47,090 nucleotides of DNA from Flavobacteriales bacterium (GTDB taxonomy: Bacteria > Bacteroidota > Bacteroidia > Flavobacteriales_D > Crocinitomicaceae), in the NCBI GenBank assembly GCA_009885545.1, contig VFKM01000103.1:1-47090 (forward strand). Reading direction: 5' to 3'. Shown one piece after another: positions 24,948 through 32,622 of the stretch (its first letter is position 1; every line of letters starts with the position of its first letter). Under the pieces are notes generated by a model, which was not told the origin of the DNA, made no database searches, and was given only the letters and a program-made list of their open reading frames with translations. The position numbers were made by a program, and so were the translations under genes.

Positions 24948-26930
24948 TTGAAACTACTACTTTTTAGTATACTTATTTTAGTCTCTTCTGTTCTATTTGG
25001 ACAAAAAGATTTGCGCAAGGAATTAGATGTTCTAAAAAACATCATTCGACAAAGTAGTTATTACGATTCTTCTCAAGTATTTACTAATGGACAAAAAGCC
25101 ATTGCGATAGCACAGAAATTAAAGAATTCTTCAGAAGAAGCCACAATTTATCAGTATTACGGGAATTTTTATTATTTCTCTTATAATATTCCAAAGGCGA
25201 AAGCAAATTATGCGAAATCAATTGAAATAGCTCAAAAAGCGAATAATAACAAGCTCATAAATTCTACTAAAATTCGATTAGCTTTCGTCCTTTCAGATTC
25301 AGATTTATTGGCAGCGGAGAAAGAATTTCAAAAGTTATTATTGGAAGCTCTTAAAAACAATTATTTAGAAAATTCAATTGAGATATACAATGGATTAGGT
25401 AATATTTATGATACCCGTCAAATGAAAGATGAAGCCTTAAATTTTTATCTAAAAGGCTTGAAAATATCTGAAAAATCAAATAAAAAATACCTTAATGCAA
25501 TGTTGCTAAATAACATTGGTTTAATAAAACTAGACAATGAACAAACTTCAGAAGCTGAGAAAGATTTTGTACAAGGATTAAAAATTATTCAGGGCTTAAA
25601 TGAGGACAGATTGAGTTTAAATTTGAACAATAATTTAGGGTTAGTAACCAAGAAATTAAAAAAATATGACAAATCCATAAAGTATTATCATAATACGTTA
25701 TTAAACGCTAAAAAACTGGGATTCCCAATAGCAAGAGGTGTTGCTTTTTTAAATTTGAGTGATTCCTATTTGCAAAATAAAGAATATGCCAAAGCGCAAT
25801 CATATGCCGACTCTTCACTACAAATAATGGGAAGTTTTGAGCAATGGGATTATCTTGGAACCGGCTATCTTATTAAGGCAAGTGCCTATAAAGAGATGGG
25901 GAACAATCAATTAGCAAAAACCTATATTGATTCAGTTTTTAATTTAAACAAACAGCACAAAATATCTAATGCTGTTATGATGGCAAATGACCAATTAGGT
26001 GCTATCTATGAAAGTGAAGGAGATTTTAAATTAGCTTTTTTTCATTCAAACAGATACCATCAAATGAATGATAGTATTTCAAAGCTTGCTAACAAAGACC
26101 AATTTGCACAACTTCAAGTTATTTATGGAAAAGAAAAAACTGAAACTGCTTTAGAAGATGAGAAAAACAGGAATACAATTCTTTCAAAAGAGAACGAAAT
26201 CAAACAAACAAAAATTCAAGCTATTATTTTAATTACAATTTTCATCCTTCTAATCGGTATTGGACTTGTTTATATCAGATACGTTCGTTTATCAAAACAA
26301 CAACAAAAACAATTCACTCAAAAACTAATTGAAAGTATTGATAATGAACGTTCAAGAATTTCAAAAGATTTACATGATGATATCGGTCAATCTCTTTCAG
26401 CTATCAAATCCAAATTAAATCTTTTAAATACAGGTAAAATTAAAGATGTTGCCGGGCTCGATATAGAGGTTGGAGAAATTATAGATCATACACGCAATAT
26501 TTCTCATTCTTTGCACCCATCCTTGCTTCAAAAACTTGGGTTGGAAAGATCATTGGTTTCACTGACAGAAAAAACTCAATCCAATAGTCAAATAGTTTGT
26601 AGTTTAGATATAAGATGTTCACTTGATCGCTTAACTTTGGAAAACCAAACCCAAATATATAGGATCCTGCAAGAGTGTATTAATAATACCCTTAAACACT
26701 CTGATGCTTCAGCTCTAAAGGTTTCTATCAAAGAACTATCGAATGATTTAATAATCAAATACCAAGATAACGGGAAAGGGATAGATGATTCACAGAAACA
26801 ACATGCTGGAATTGGAATGATGACTATCCAAGAAAGGGCACATACATTAAATGCCAATATTTCAATTATCTCTTCGAAGAACAAAGGATTCAAATTCATT
26901 CTAACTGTGCCAAAAAACAAAATAATATGA
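24948..26930 (+). CDS. TPR-repeat sensor histidine kinase (HisKA_3 type)
   Basis: This sensor kinase (660 aa) has a cleavable signal peptide (MKLLLFSILILVSSVLFGQ) and a periplasmic tetratricopeptide region with about seven repeats ('GNIYDTRQMKDEALNFYLKG', 'NNIGLIKLDNEQTSEAEKDF'). A coiled segment follows, then one membrane helix (about residues 423-445, QAIILITIFILLIGIGLVYI) and a cytosolic kinase. The phosphoacceptor is His476 in 'ERSRISKDLHDDIGQSLSAI', a NarL-partner HisKA_3 signature. The HATPase domain has 'ECINNTLKHSDA' (N box) and 'YQDNGKGIDD' (G box). TTG 24948 is the likely start; ATG 24900 lies inside the previous terminator and upstream of the -7 box. It overlaps the next gene by 4 nt. 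The signal sensed is unknown. Confidence 0.92.
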   Translation: MKLLLFSILILVSSVLFGQKDLRKELDVLKNIIRQSSYYDSSQVFTNGQKAIAIAQKLKNSSEEATIYQYYGNFYYFSYNIPKAKANYAKSIEIAQKANNNKLINSTKIRLAFVLSDSDLLAAEKEFQKLLLEALKNNYLENSIEIYNGLGNIYDTRQMKDEALNFYLKGLKISEKSNKKYLNAMLLNNIGLIKLDNEQTSEAEKDFVQGLKIIQGLNEDRLSLNLNNNLGLVTKKLKKYDKSIKYYHNTLLNAKKLGFPIARGVAFLNLSDSYLQNKEYAKAQSYADSSLQIMGSFEQWDYLGTGYLIKASAYKEMGNNQLAKTYIDSVFNLNKQHKISNAVMMANDQLGAIYESEGDFKLAFFHSNRYHQMNDSISKLANKDQFAQLQVIYGKEKTETALEDEKNRNTILSKENEIKQTKIQAIILITIFILLIGIGLVYIRYVRLSKQQQKQFTQKLIESIDNERSRISKDLHDDIGQSLSAIKSKLNLLNTGKIKDVAGLDIEVGEIIDHTRNISHSLHPSLLQKLGLERSLVSLTEKTQSNSQIVCSLDIRCSLDRLTLENQTQIYRILQECINNTLKHSDASALKVSIKELSNDLIIKYQDNGKGIDDSQKQHAGIGMMTIQERAHTLNANISIISSKNKGFKFILTVPKNKII

Positions 26931-27583
26931 ACATTCTTATAGCCGATGATCATCCTATTTTTCGAAGTGGATTGAAATTTTTACTAGAGGCATCATTTAA
27001 TGAAATTCACATAAATGAATTTGATAATGGTCAAGATTTACTAGATTATTCGGAAAACAATTCTCCTGATATCATTATTTTAGATATTGATATGCCTGGA
27101 AAAAATGGATTAGAAGTGTGTAAAGAATTAACGGATAAAAAATGTATGTCCAAAATTATCATACTTTCTATGTACAAAGATTTAGAAATGTTAAAACTTG
27201 CTTTCTTTAATGGTGCTAGCGGATATTTAGTTAAAGACAATACTTCGGAAGAACTTGTTGGATGTATCCAAACTGTGCTTTTGGGGGAAACATATATTGC
27301 TAAAGGAATTCGTGATCAAGAACAACTCATTGAATACAAAGACCATTCAAAATTTCAAATTGCAGAATTGTTAACCTCACTTACAAGAACAGAATTAAAA
27401 ACTTTAAAATTGGTCAGCCAAAAATTATCCAGCAAAGAAATTGCAGATCTTCTGTTTGTCTCTGTAAAATCAGTTGAAAATTATCGATCGAGAATTTGTA
27501 AAAAGTTAAATCTTGACGCAAGAAATAATAGTTTATTACTTTGGGTGCTGGATAATAAGTTAATTATTGATGGAATCAAATAA
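26927..27583 (+). CDS. NarL/FixJ family response regulator
   Basis: This 218-aa DNA-binding response regulator has a receiver domain with acidic pair Asp7-Asp8, phosphoacceptor Asp53 in 'IIILDIDMPGKNG', and Lys in 'SGYLVKDNTSEEL'. It ends in a LuxR-type helix-turn-helix at about residues 150-208 ('LTRTELKTLKLVSQKLSSKE', 'LFVSVKSVENYRSRICKKL'). ATG 26927 overlaps the kinase stop (ATGA), so the two are translationally coupled and are very probably cognate partners. No target operon is obvious. The gene ends 5 nt from the convergent rfaE2 stop. Confidence 0.95.
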   Translation: MNILIADDHPIFRSGLKFLLEASFNEIHINEFDNGQDLLDYSENNSPDIIILDIDMPGKNGLEVCKELTDKKCMSKIIILSMYKDLEMLKLAFFNGASGYLVKDNTSEELVGCIQTVLLGETYIAKGIRDQEQLIEYKDHSKFQIAELLTSLTRTELKTLKLVSQKLSSKEIADLLFVSVKSVENYRSRICKKLNLDARNNSLLLWVLDNKLIIDGIK

Positions 27584-27588
27584 TCGTC

Positions 27589-28104
27589 TTAATGATTTAA
27601 TTTATTCAAAATTGAAGTAGTAGAATAACCATCAACTAATTGAATAGCAATTACCTCTCCTCCATTTTTCAGTACCACATCTGAACCAACTATGTATTTT
27701 TTTGAATGATGATCTTTTTCGTTTGGGTCATAATCCGCACCTTTTACTAAAACATCTGGGAGAAGAGATTTAACAACATTTTCTGGAGTTTGTTCGTCAA
27801 AAAATACTACCAAATCAATAAACCCTAATCCTGCCAAAACGATCGCCCTTGCATCTTGAGAATTAATTGGTCTATTGTCTCCTTTACCCTGCTGGCGAAC
27901 TGAATCATCAGTATTAACTGCAACAATTAATCGGTTTCCCAATTCGGCAGCTTTAGCTAAATAGGTAACATGTCCTCTATGAAGAATATCAAAGCAGCCA
28001 TTTGTAAAGACAATTTTGTCTCCTTTAAGATGATACATTGCGCTTAATCGCTTAGCATCTTCAATCGTTACGATTTTATTTTCCAGATAGTTTAATCGAT
28101 TCAT
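27589..28104 (-). CDS. rfaE2: D-glycero-beta-D-manno-heptose 1-phosphate adenylyltransferase (RfaE2)
   Basis: The enzyme transfers AMP to heptose-1-phosphate to give ADP-heptose for lipopolysaccharide core synthesis. The 171-aa sequence has the nucleotidyltransferase signatures 'FTNGCFDILHRGHVTYL' (HxGH = HRGH), 'VAVNTDDSVRQQGKGDNRPI', 'DVLVKGADY' and 'DGYSTTSILNKL'. It matches the stand-alone adenylyltransferase half of HldE; no kinase domain is fused. It starts inside the end of the upstream membrane-protein gene (29-nt overlap), so the two are coupled. No other LPS heptose genes are in the window. Confidence 0.94.
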   Translation of the reverse strand: MNRLNYLENKIVTIEDAKRLSAMYHLKGDKIVFTNGCFDILHRGHVTYLAKAAELGNRLIVAVNTDDSVRQQGKGDNRPINSQDARAIVLAGLGFIDLVVFFDEQTPENVVKSLLPDVLVKGADYDPNEKDHHSKKYIVGSDVVLKNGGEVIAIQLVDGYSTTSILNKLNH

Positions 28105-29125
28105 CGTCGTTAGAATAATTCTTTGGTAATAATATTAATGAAATTAATCCTAATAGAATCATAATTAATGTTTGACTCACCCACAATAACATACCAAGTG
28201 CGTTTCCAACCGCTTGTGCTTCTGAGTCAATTATGAAATCCCTTCTAAGATAAAATGCTACGACTAAACCAACTAACAATGGGAAAGTCCCAATTCCACC
28301 ATTGGTAAACATTATCCCCAAAGATCCAGCTATGAAAGCTAAAAGTATCCCTGAAACTGGTATTCCAGCTGTTTCTTTTAGTGCTAAAAAGGGTAAGGCA
28401 AACATCGCGACATACGAGCCCCAAATAATGAATGTAAAAAACAAATATGACCAAGGTTGTTTTAATTTAAAAATCGAAAACAAACCAACCAAGATATCTT
28501 TTGAAAAATTAATAAACTTCAATCTAAATTTCGTTTTAAAAATATAGAAATAGGAAAAAACTAATCCCACTAATAATACCACACTATAAAACACCATTTT
28601 CAATGAAAAACTATCAGTTGAATTTGGGATGGTTCCGCCGAATTTAATTTCAATTTGAGATTTAATTTCAAGAAAATCTGAGTATCCTAAAAAAGCAGTT
28701 AAACATGCGATTGAAATAAGTACTACCAAGTCCACAGCTCTTTCTGCTATAATTGTCCCAAAAGAAGAAGAAAAAGGAATTCCATCAGAACGATATAACA
28801 TAGCAGATCGAGATGCTTCACCTGCACGTGGAATTGTTAAATTCATTATGTATCCGATCATAACTGCATGGTATCGATTTGAAAATTTAGTTTGGAATCC
28901 GAGTGGTTCTAGAACATATTTCCATCGATAAGCGCGTGATAAAAAAGCAACAAAGCTCAAAATCATGGATAGAACAATCCAAAAATAATTGGCTTCTCTA
29001 ATGGCTTTATAAAATAACAATTTTGCTTCTTCAGACATTCCAGTAAAAAACACCCAAATAAGATAAACTCCTAATAAAAGTGGCAATACCGTTTTGACCA
29101 GTGTCAAAATTGTTTTTTTTGTCAT
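28076..29125 (-). CDS. UPF0104 / lysylphosphatidylglycerol synthase-like integral membrane protein
   Basis: This 349-aa inner-membrane protein has eight or so hydrophobic segments. It shows the YbhN/AglD (TIGR00374) pattern: 'FLSRAYRWKYVLEPLG' after the second helix, 'MIGYIMNLTIPRAGEASRSAML' (the conserved N-x-x-x-P-x-R-x-GE element), 'GTIIAERAVDLVVL' and, late, 'GIMFTNGGIGTFPLLVGL'. Members have been proposed as lipid flippases or aminoacyl-lipid transporters; there is no catalytic synthase domain here, so I do not call it a synthase. It overlaps panD by a few bases (ATG at 29125 shares the panD stop) and overlaps rfaE2 downstream. Confidence 0.85.
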   Translation of the reverse strand: MTKKTILTLVKTVLPLLLGVYLIWVFFTGMSEEAKLLFYKAIREANYFWIVLSMILSFVAFLSRAYRWKYVLEPLGFQTKFSNRYHAVMIGYIMNLTIPRAGEASRSAMLYRSDGIPFSSSFGTIIAERAVDLVVLISIACLTAFLGYSDFLEIKSQIEIKFGGTIPNSTDSFSLKMVFYSVVLLVGLVFSYFYIFKTKFRLKFINFSKDILVGLFSIFKLKQPWSYLFFTFIIWGSYVAMFALPFLALKETAGIPVSGILLAFIAGSLGIMFTNGGIGTFPLLVGLVVAFYLRRDFIIDSEAQAVGNALGMLLWVSQTLIMILLGLISLILLPKNYSNDDESIKLSGK

Positions 29126-29475
29126 TAATCTATCAAATTCGTTTCTTCATTAGGAAAAACTAAACTTGGTTTAAATAGTTTTGCTTCTTCAAAACCCATA
29201 TAACCATAGCCAATTATTATAATTACATCGCCCATAGCAACTCTTCTTGCTGCAGGTCCGTTTAAACAGATTGTTCCAGATTTTCTTGCACCTTTAATAA
29301 CATACGTTTCAAAACGCTCTCCATTATTAATGTTTACAATTTGAACTTTTTCCCCTTCAATCAAATTTGAAGCATTCATTAAATCCTCGTCAATTGTAAT
29401 ACTGCCTATATAATTTAAGTCAGCCTGAGTAACTCTTACTCTATGAATTTTTGATTTTACTACTTGTATTAACAT
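29125..29475 (-). CDS. panD: Aspartate 1-decarboxylase (pyruvoyl-dependent)
   Basis: PanD makes beta-alanine from aspartate for pantothenate. The 116-aa proenzyme has the self-processing site YIGS with cleavage expected between Gly24 and Ser25, which becomes the pyruvoyl cofactor. It also has the conserved '[29 protein letters not shown]', '[25 protein letters not shown]' and Lys9/His11 near the N-terminus. Length is normal. An exact -7 box lies upstream (29503-29496), so panD can be expressed apart from panC, 76 nt upstream. It is the first of three overlapping genes (panD, UPF0104, rfaE2). Confidence 0.97.
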   Translation of the reverse strand: MLIQVVKSKIHRVRVTQADLNYIGSITIDEDLMNASNLIEGEKVQIVNINNGERFETYVIKGARKSGTICLNGPAARRVAMGDVIIIIGYGYMGFEEAKLFKPSLVFPNEETNLID

Positions 29476-29495
29476 CTCTTTTCAATAATCAGAAA

Positions 29496-29503
29496 CAAAG
29501 TTA
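29496..29503 (-). promoter_or_regulatory. Putative -7 box of the panD operon
   Basis: TAACTTTG on the minus strand matches TAnnTTTG exactly, 20 nt upstream of the panD ATG, in the panC-panD gap. Confidence 0.5.
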
Positions 29504-29551
29504 ATTGAAATTTAAAATTATAGGAATATTAATCCATAAGTATATAATTAT

Positions 29552-30388
29552 CTAAATCTGAATGTTGTCAATTAATCTCACTTCACCGCATACTGCAGCG
29601 ATGCAACAAGTCGAATTTTTAGTCCAAAATTCATCAAGCTTTTGTAAGCTTGTATCATCTACAATTTCAAGATATTCCAATGATAAGAACCCACTATTAA
29701 AATACTCAATCGCTCTTTTTTTTGCTTCTTGAGGAGCATATTTAAGCTTCAATTCCTTTAAATAATTTAGGGTTTGAAAAATTATCAACGCCTCATTTTT
29801 TTGATTATCCGTTAGTCTTAAATTTCGACTACTCATTGCAAGTCCACTTTTTTCACGTAAAGTAGGGCAAGCCACAATTTCAATTGGAAACTTCAAGAAA
29901 TCAACCATTTTCTTAATGATTACAACTTGTTGAAAATCCTTTAACCCAAAATATGCTTTATTTGGTTGAACAATCTGAAACAAATTCCGAACAACATGAA
30001 GCACACCTTGAAAATGACCTGGCCTATATTTGCCTTCAAGAATTTCATCCAAATTATTTAACTCAATCTTTACGAACGAATCATCTTTTGGGTAAACCTC
30101 AGAGTATTCAGGAGCAAAAATTAGAATCTTTTCATTCTTTCCCAGAAAATCAATGTCTTTATTCAACATTCTAGGATATTTTTCAAGATCAGCTTTATTA
30201 TTAAATTGTGTTGGATTGACAAAAATGCTAACTATCACTGTATCAACTTCAGATAATGCTTTTTTAACTAGCGCTAAATGACCCTCATGCAATGCGCCCA
30301 TCGTTGGGACAAATCCAATTGACTTGTTTAAAGCTTTTTCGGATTCAATTGCTATTCTTAGTGTTTGCGTTGTATAATATACACTCAT
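29552..30388 (-). CDS. panC: Pantoate--beta-alanine ligase (pantothenate synthetase)
   Basis: PanC condenses pantoate with beta-alanine using ATP. From ATG 30388 the protein is 278 aa. It has the HIGH-type motif in 'FVPTMGALHEGHLALVKKA', 'SIFVNPTQFNNKADLEKYPR', 'KYRPGHFQGVLHVVRNLF', 'FGLKDFQQVVIIKKMV' and the KMSKS-equivalent 'GLAMSSRNLRL'. An in-frame TTG at 30414 would add nine residues (MIFSNHHIL), but family members begin at this Met, so I reject it. It faces away from the GT5 gene; both promoters sit in the 105-nt gap. Confidence 0.96.
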   Translation of the reverse strand: MSVYYTTQTLRIAIESEKALNKSIGFVPTMGALHEGHLALVKKALSEVDTVIVSIFVNPTQFNNKADLEKYPRMLNKDIDFLGKNEKILIFAPEYSEVYPKDDSFVKIELNNLDEILEGKYRPGHFQGVLHVVRNLFQIVQPNKAYFGLKDFQQVVIIKKMVDFLKFPIEIVACPTLREKSGLAMSSRNLRLTDNQKNEALIIFQTLNYLKELKLKYAPQEAKKRAIEYFNSGFLSLEYLEIVDDTSLQKLDEFWTKNSTCCIAAVCGEVRLIDNIQI

Positions 30389-30419
30389 TAGAATGTGATG
30401 ATTTGAAAAGATCAAACAA

Positions 30420-30427
30420 CAAAACTA
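30420..30427 (-). promoter_or_regulatory. Putative -7 box of panC
   Basis: TAGTTTTG on the minus strand matches TAnnTTTG, about 31 nt upstream of ATG 30388. Confidence 0.45.
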
Positions 30428-30437
30428 TTTCTTTTTG

Positions 30438-30468
30438 TTGAAGTTCCGATTTTTTTTCTATATTTTTG
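30438..30468 (+). promoter_or_regulatory. Promoter of the GT5-DUF4270-glmS operon
   Basis: TTG at 30438-30440, a 20-nt spacer and TATTTTTG at 30461-30468 make the best complete Bacteroidota-type promoter in the window (TTG-N19/21-TAnnTTTG). The leader to ATG 30494 would be about 20 nt. Confidence 0.65.
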
Positions 30469-30493
30469 TACTGTTTTTACGAATCAATAATTC

Positions 30494-31315
30494 ATGGAGA
30501 AAAAGAAAATACTTTTTGTATCACAAGAAATCACCCCCTTTTTACCTAAATCAGAAATTTCAAGTACAGCAAGGCGTCTTCCTCAAGGAATACAAGAGTC
30601 TGGAAAAGAGATAAGAGTATTTACTCCACGTTTTGGGAGTATCAACGAAAGGAGGAACCAATTGCATGAAGTTATTCGTTTGTCTGGTATGAATTTAATT
30701 ATTGATGACAACGATCATCCTTTGATAATTAAAGTTGCCTCAATATCTGCAGCTAGAATGCAAGTATATTTCATCGATAATGATGAATATTTTAAACGCA
30801 AGAATACTACAGCAGACGATAATGGCGTTTATTACAATGACAATGACGAAAGATCTATGTTTTTCTGTAGAGGTGTTTTGGAAACTGTAAAAAAATTAGG
30901 ATGGCAACCAGATGTTATTCATTGCCACGGTTGGATGACTTCATTAATGTCTTTATATATCAAAAAATTGTATAACAAAGACCCACATTTTGCTGACACA
31001 AAAGTCGTGTATAGTATATATAATGATGACTTTAACAATAATTGGGACGCTCGATTTGCTGAGAAACTTAAATTTGATGGCTTTGATGACGAGGTTGTGA
31101 ATCAATTGCAAGATACGAGCTTTGAAAATATTACTCGTGTTATAACAAAATATGCAGATGGAATTAACGTTTCAAGTGAAGAGTTATCTCCAAAGTTGCA
31201 AGTTATATTTGATGAAGCGACCTGTTTAAAGCAAGAATACGTTGCGGAGGAAAATCAAACCAAAGTAATGTCAGAATTTTTTAATAAAGTAATTGAAGAA
31301 ACCGTACTCATATAA
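30494..31315 (+). CDS. Half-length GT5 (glycogen/starch synthase-like) protein
   Basis: The 273-aa protein matches only the N-terminal Rossmann domain of GT5 glycogen synthases. Visible blocks are 'KILFVSQEITPFLPK' at the start, 'RVFTPRFGSINERRNQLHEV', 'VYFIDNDEYFKR', 'GWQPDVIHCHGWMTSLMSLY' and 'ITKYADGINVSSEELSP'. GlgA is about 480 aa with a second nucleotide-binding domain, which is absent here. The ADP-glucose-binding KxGGL element is replaced by 'PKSEISSTARRLP'. The stop is natural and the next gene starts two bases later, so this looks like a stable short form and not a broken gene. Glycogen synthase activity is doubtful. Co-transcription with DUF4270 and glmS suggests an envelope or sugar-related role (inference). 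Confidence 0.85.
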   Translation: MEKKKILFVSQEITPFLPKSEISSTARRLPQGIQESGKEIRVFTPRFGSINERRNQLHEVIRLSGMNLIIDDNDHPLIIKVASISAARMQVYFIDNDEYFKRKNTTADDNGVYYNDNDERSMFFCRGVLETVKKLGWQPDVIHCHGWMTSLMSLYIKKLYNKDPHFADTKVVYSIYNDDFNNNWDARFAEKLKFDGFDDEVVNQLQDTSFENITRVITKYADGINVSSEELSPKLQVIFDEATCLKQEYVAEENQTKVMSEFFNKVIEETVLI

Positions 31316-31316
31316 A

Positions 31317-32621
31317 ATGAACATTAAAGAATCCATATTGTGGCGGAAAGTTTTTGGACTTTCCGCTACTTTTTTATTAGCCCTTTTCTTATTGGTTGCT
31401 TGTAAGAAAAAAGAATCAAATCTAGGAATCAATACAATTGATCCGAACGAATTATTAAATTCTGCTCAAATTGATACTTTCTCCTTAATAACTTACACGT
31501 ATAAAGAGGATTCAGTTATATCAGATAATCCGGCATATGCTGTTTTAGGTTCATATAATGACCCTAAATTCGGAACATTTAACGCGAATTTTTATACGCA
31601 ATTTTTATTGTCTGGAGCCAATCCAGATTTTGGTGATATTTCTACAATTGTAATCGATTCACTGGTGTTGGGATTAGAATATTCTGACTACCATGGTGTT
31701 TTTACGAATCAAACATTAGAAGTATTTGAAATGACTGAAAGCATTTCCCTTGATTCAACTTATTACTCCTTTACGACAAAAAATCATTCGTCAACCAATT
31801 TAATTGAATCAGGTTTTGAAACATTCACTCCAAATCCTAATGCTATAACAGTTATTGGAGATGACACTGTAGACACACAACTGCGTATTCGATTAAACCC
31901 AGCATTAGCTCTACAATTTATCACAGAGGCAGCTTCTGCAGGTACTAATTTTTCTTCGAATGACAATTTCTTGACATATTTTAAGGGATTACATGTAAAG
32001 GTAAATAATGGTGTACAATCCAGTGGATCGGGCGGCGTTTTCTCTTTTAATTTGAATGATCCTTTGTCAAAAATGACTATTTATTACACTCAATCTAGTA
32101 TCCAAAAAACATTTGATTTTTTAATCAATTCGGAATGTGCTGATTTTAATCATGTTGATGTCAATAATTCAGGCACAAACGTTCAATCTGTAATTGACGA
32201 CCCAGCAAATGGCCAATCAGAATTTTATTCTCAGGCATTTAGCTCCCGTGCAGTTGTTAAAATACCGGGTATTGAAAATATCGCTAAAAATTCGATAATT
32301 CACAAAGCCGAATTAATACTTCCTATCCAATATCAAACAGGAGCTAAATATATTCCGCCAAATGAAATTTCAGTAACTGTTAAAATTAATGATGTGCTTT
32401 CAGGAATTGGTGTTTTCGGGTTTTTTGATTCGTCCTACAAAAGATATAAAATTGATGTTAAAAACTACCTTCAAGCATACATTTCAGGTCAAATAAGCAC
32501 GACAGAATTAATTCTTTCGCCAAGATTTTTTATTAATTCAGCAGAAAGAATAATTTTTAATGGCCCGAATTCAATTAATAAGTCGAAACCAAAATTGATA
32601 ATAACTTATACGAAATTTTAA
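31317..32621 (+). CDS. DUF4270 family lipoprotein
   Basis: This 434-aa exported lipoprotein has a long n-region (MNIKESILWRKVFG), a hydrophobic core and lipobox LLVAC with Cys29, followed by KKKESNLGIN. The body shows typical DUF4270 elements: an early 'YAVLGSYNDPKFGTFNANFYTQF' (the conserved LGxxxDPxFG pattern), 'VIDSLVLGLEY', 'FYSQAFSSRAVVKIPGIENI' and 'IIHKAELILPI'. It ends 'NKSKPKLIITYTKF'. Function is unknown. ATG 31317 lies one base after the GT5 stop; the in-frame TTG at 31293 would overlap that gene and lengthen the signal sequence. glmS follows one base after its stop. Confidence 0.9.
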   Translation: MNIKESILWRKVFGLSATFLLALFLLVACKKKESNLGINTIDPNELLNSAQIDTFSLITYTYKEDSVISDNPAYAVLGSYNDPKFGTFNANFYTQFLLSGANPDFGDISTIVIDSLVLGLEYSDYHGVFTNQTLEVFEMTESISLDSTYYSFTTKNHSSTNLIESGFETFTPNPNAITVIGDDTVDTQLRIRLNPALALQFITEAASAGTNFSSNDNFLTYFKGLHVKVNNGVQSSGSGGVFSFNLNDPLSKMTIYYTQSSIQKTFDFLINSECADFNHVDVNNSGTNVQSVIDDPANGQSEFYSQAFSSRAVVKIPGIENIAKNSIIHKAELILPIQYQTGAKYIPPNEISVTVKINDVLSGIGVFGFFDSSYKRYKIDVKNYLQAYISGQISTTELILSPRFFINSAERIIFNGPNSINKSKPKLIITYTKF

Positions 32622-32622
32622 T

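Noticed and set aside
28076-29125. Calling the UPF0104 protein a lysylphosphatidylglycerol synthase
   Set aside because: Only the membrane region is present. The soluble aminoacyl-transferase domain is absent.
30494-31315. Naming the GT5 protein a functional glycogen synthase
   Set aside because: The C-terminal catalytic half and the KxGGL motif are missing.
32600-32622. glmS ribozyme or riboswitch before glmS
   Set aside because: Only one base separates the DUF4270 stop from the glmS ATG, so there is no room for a leader structure.
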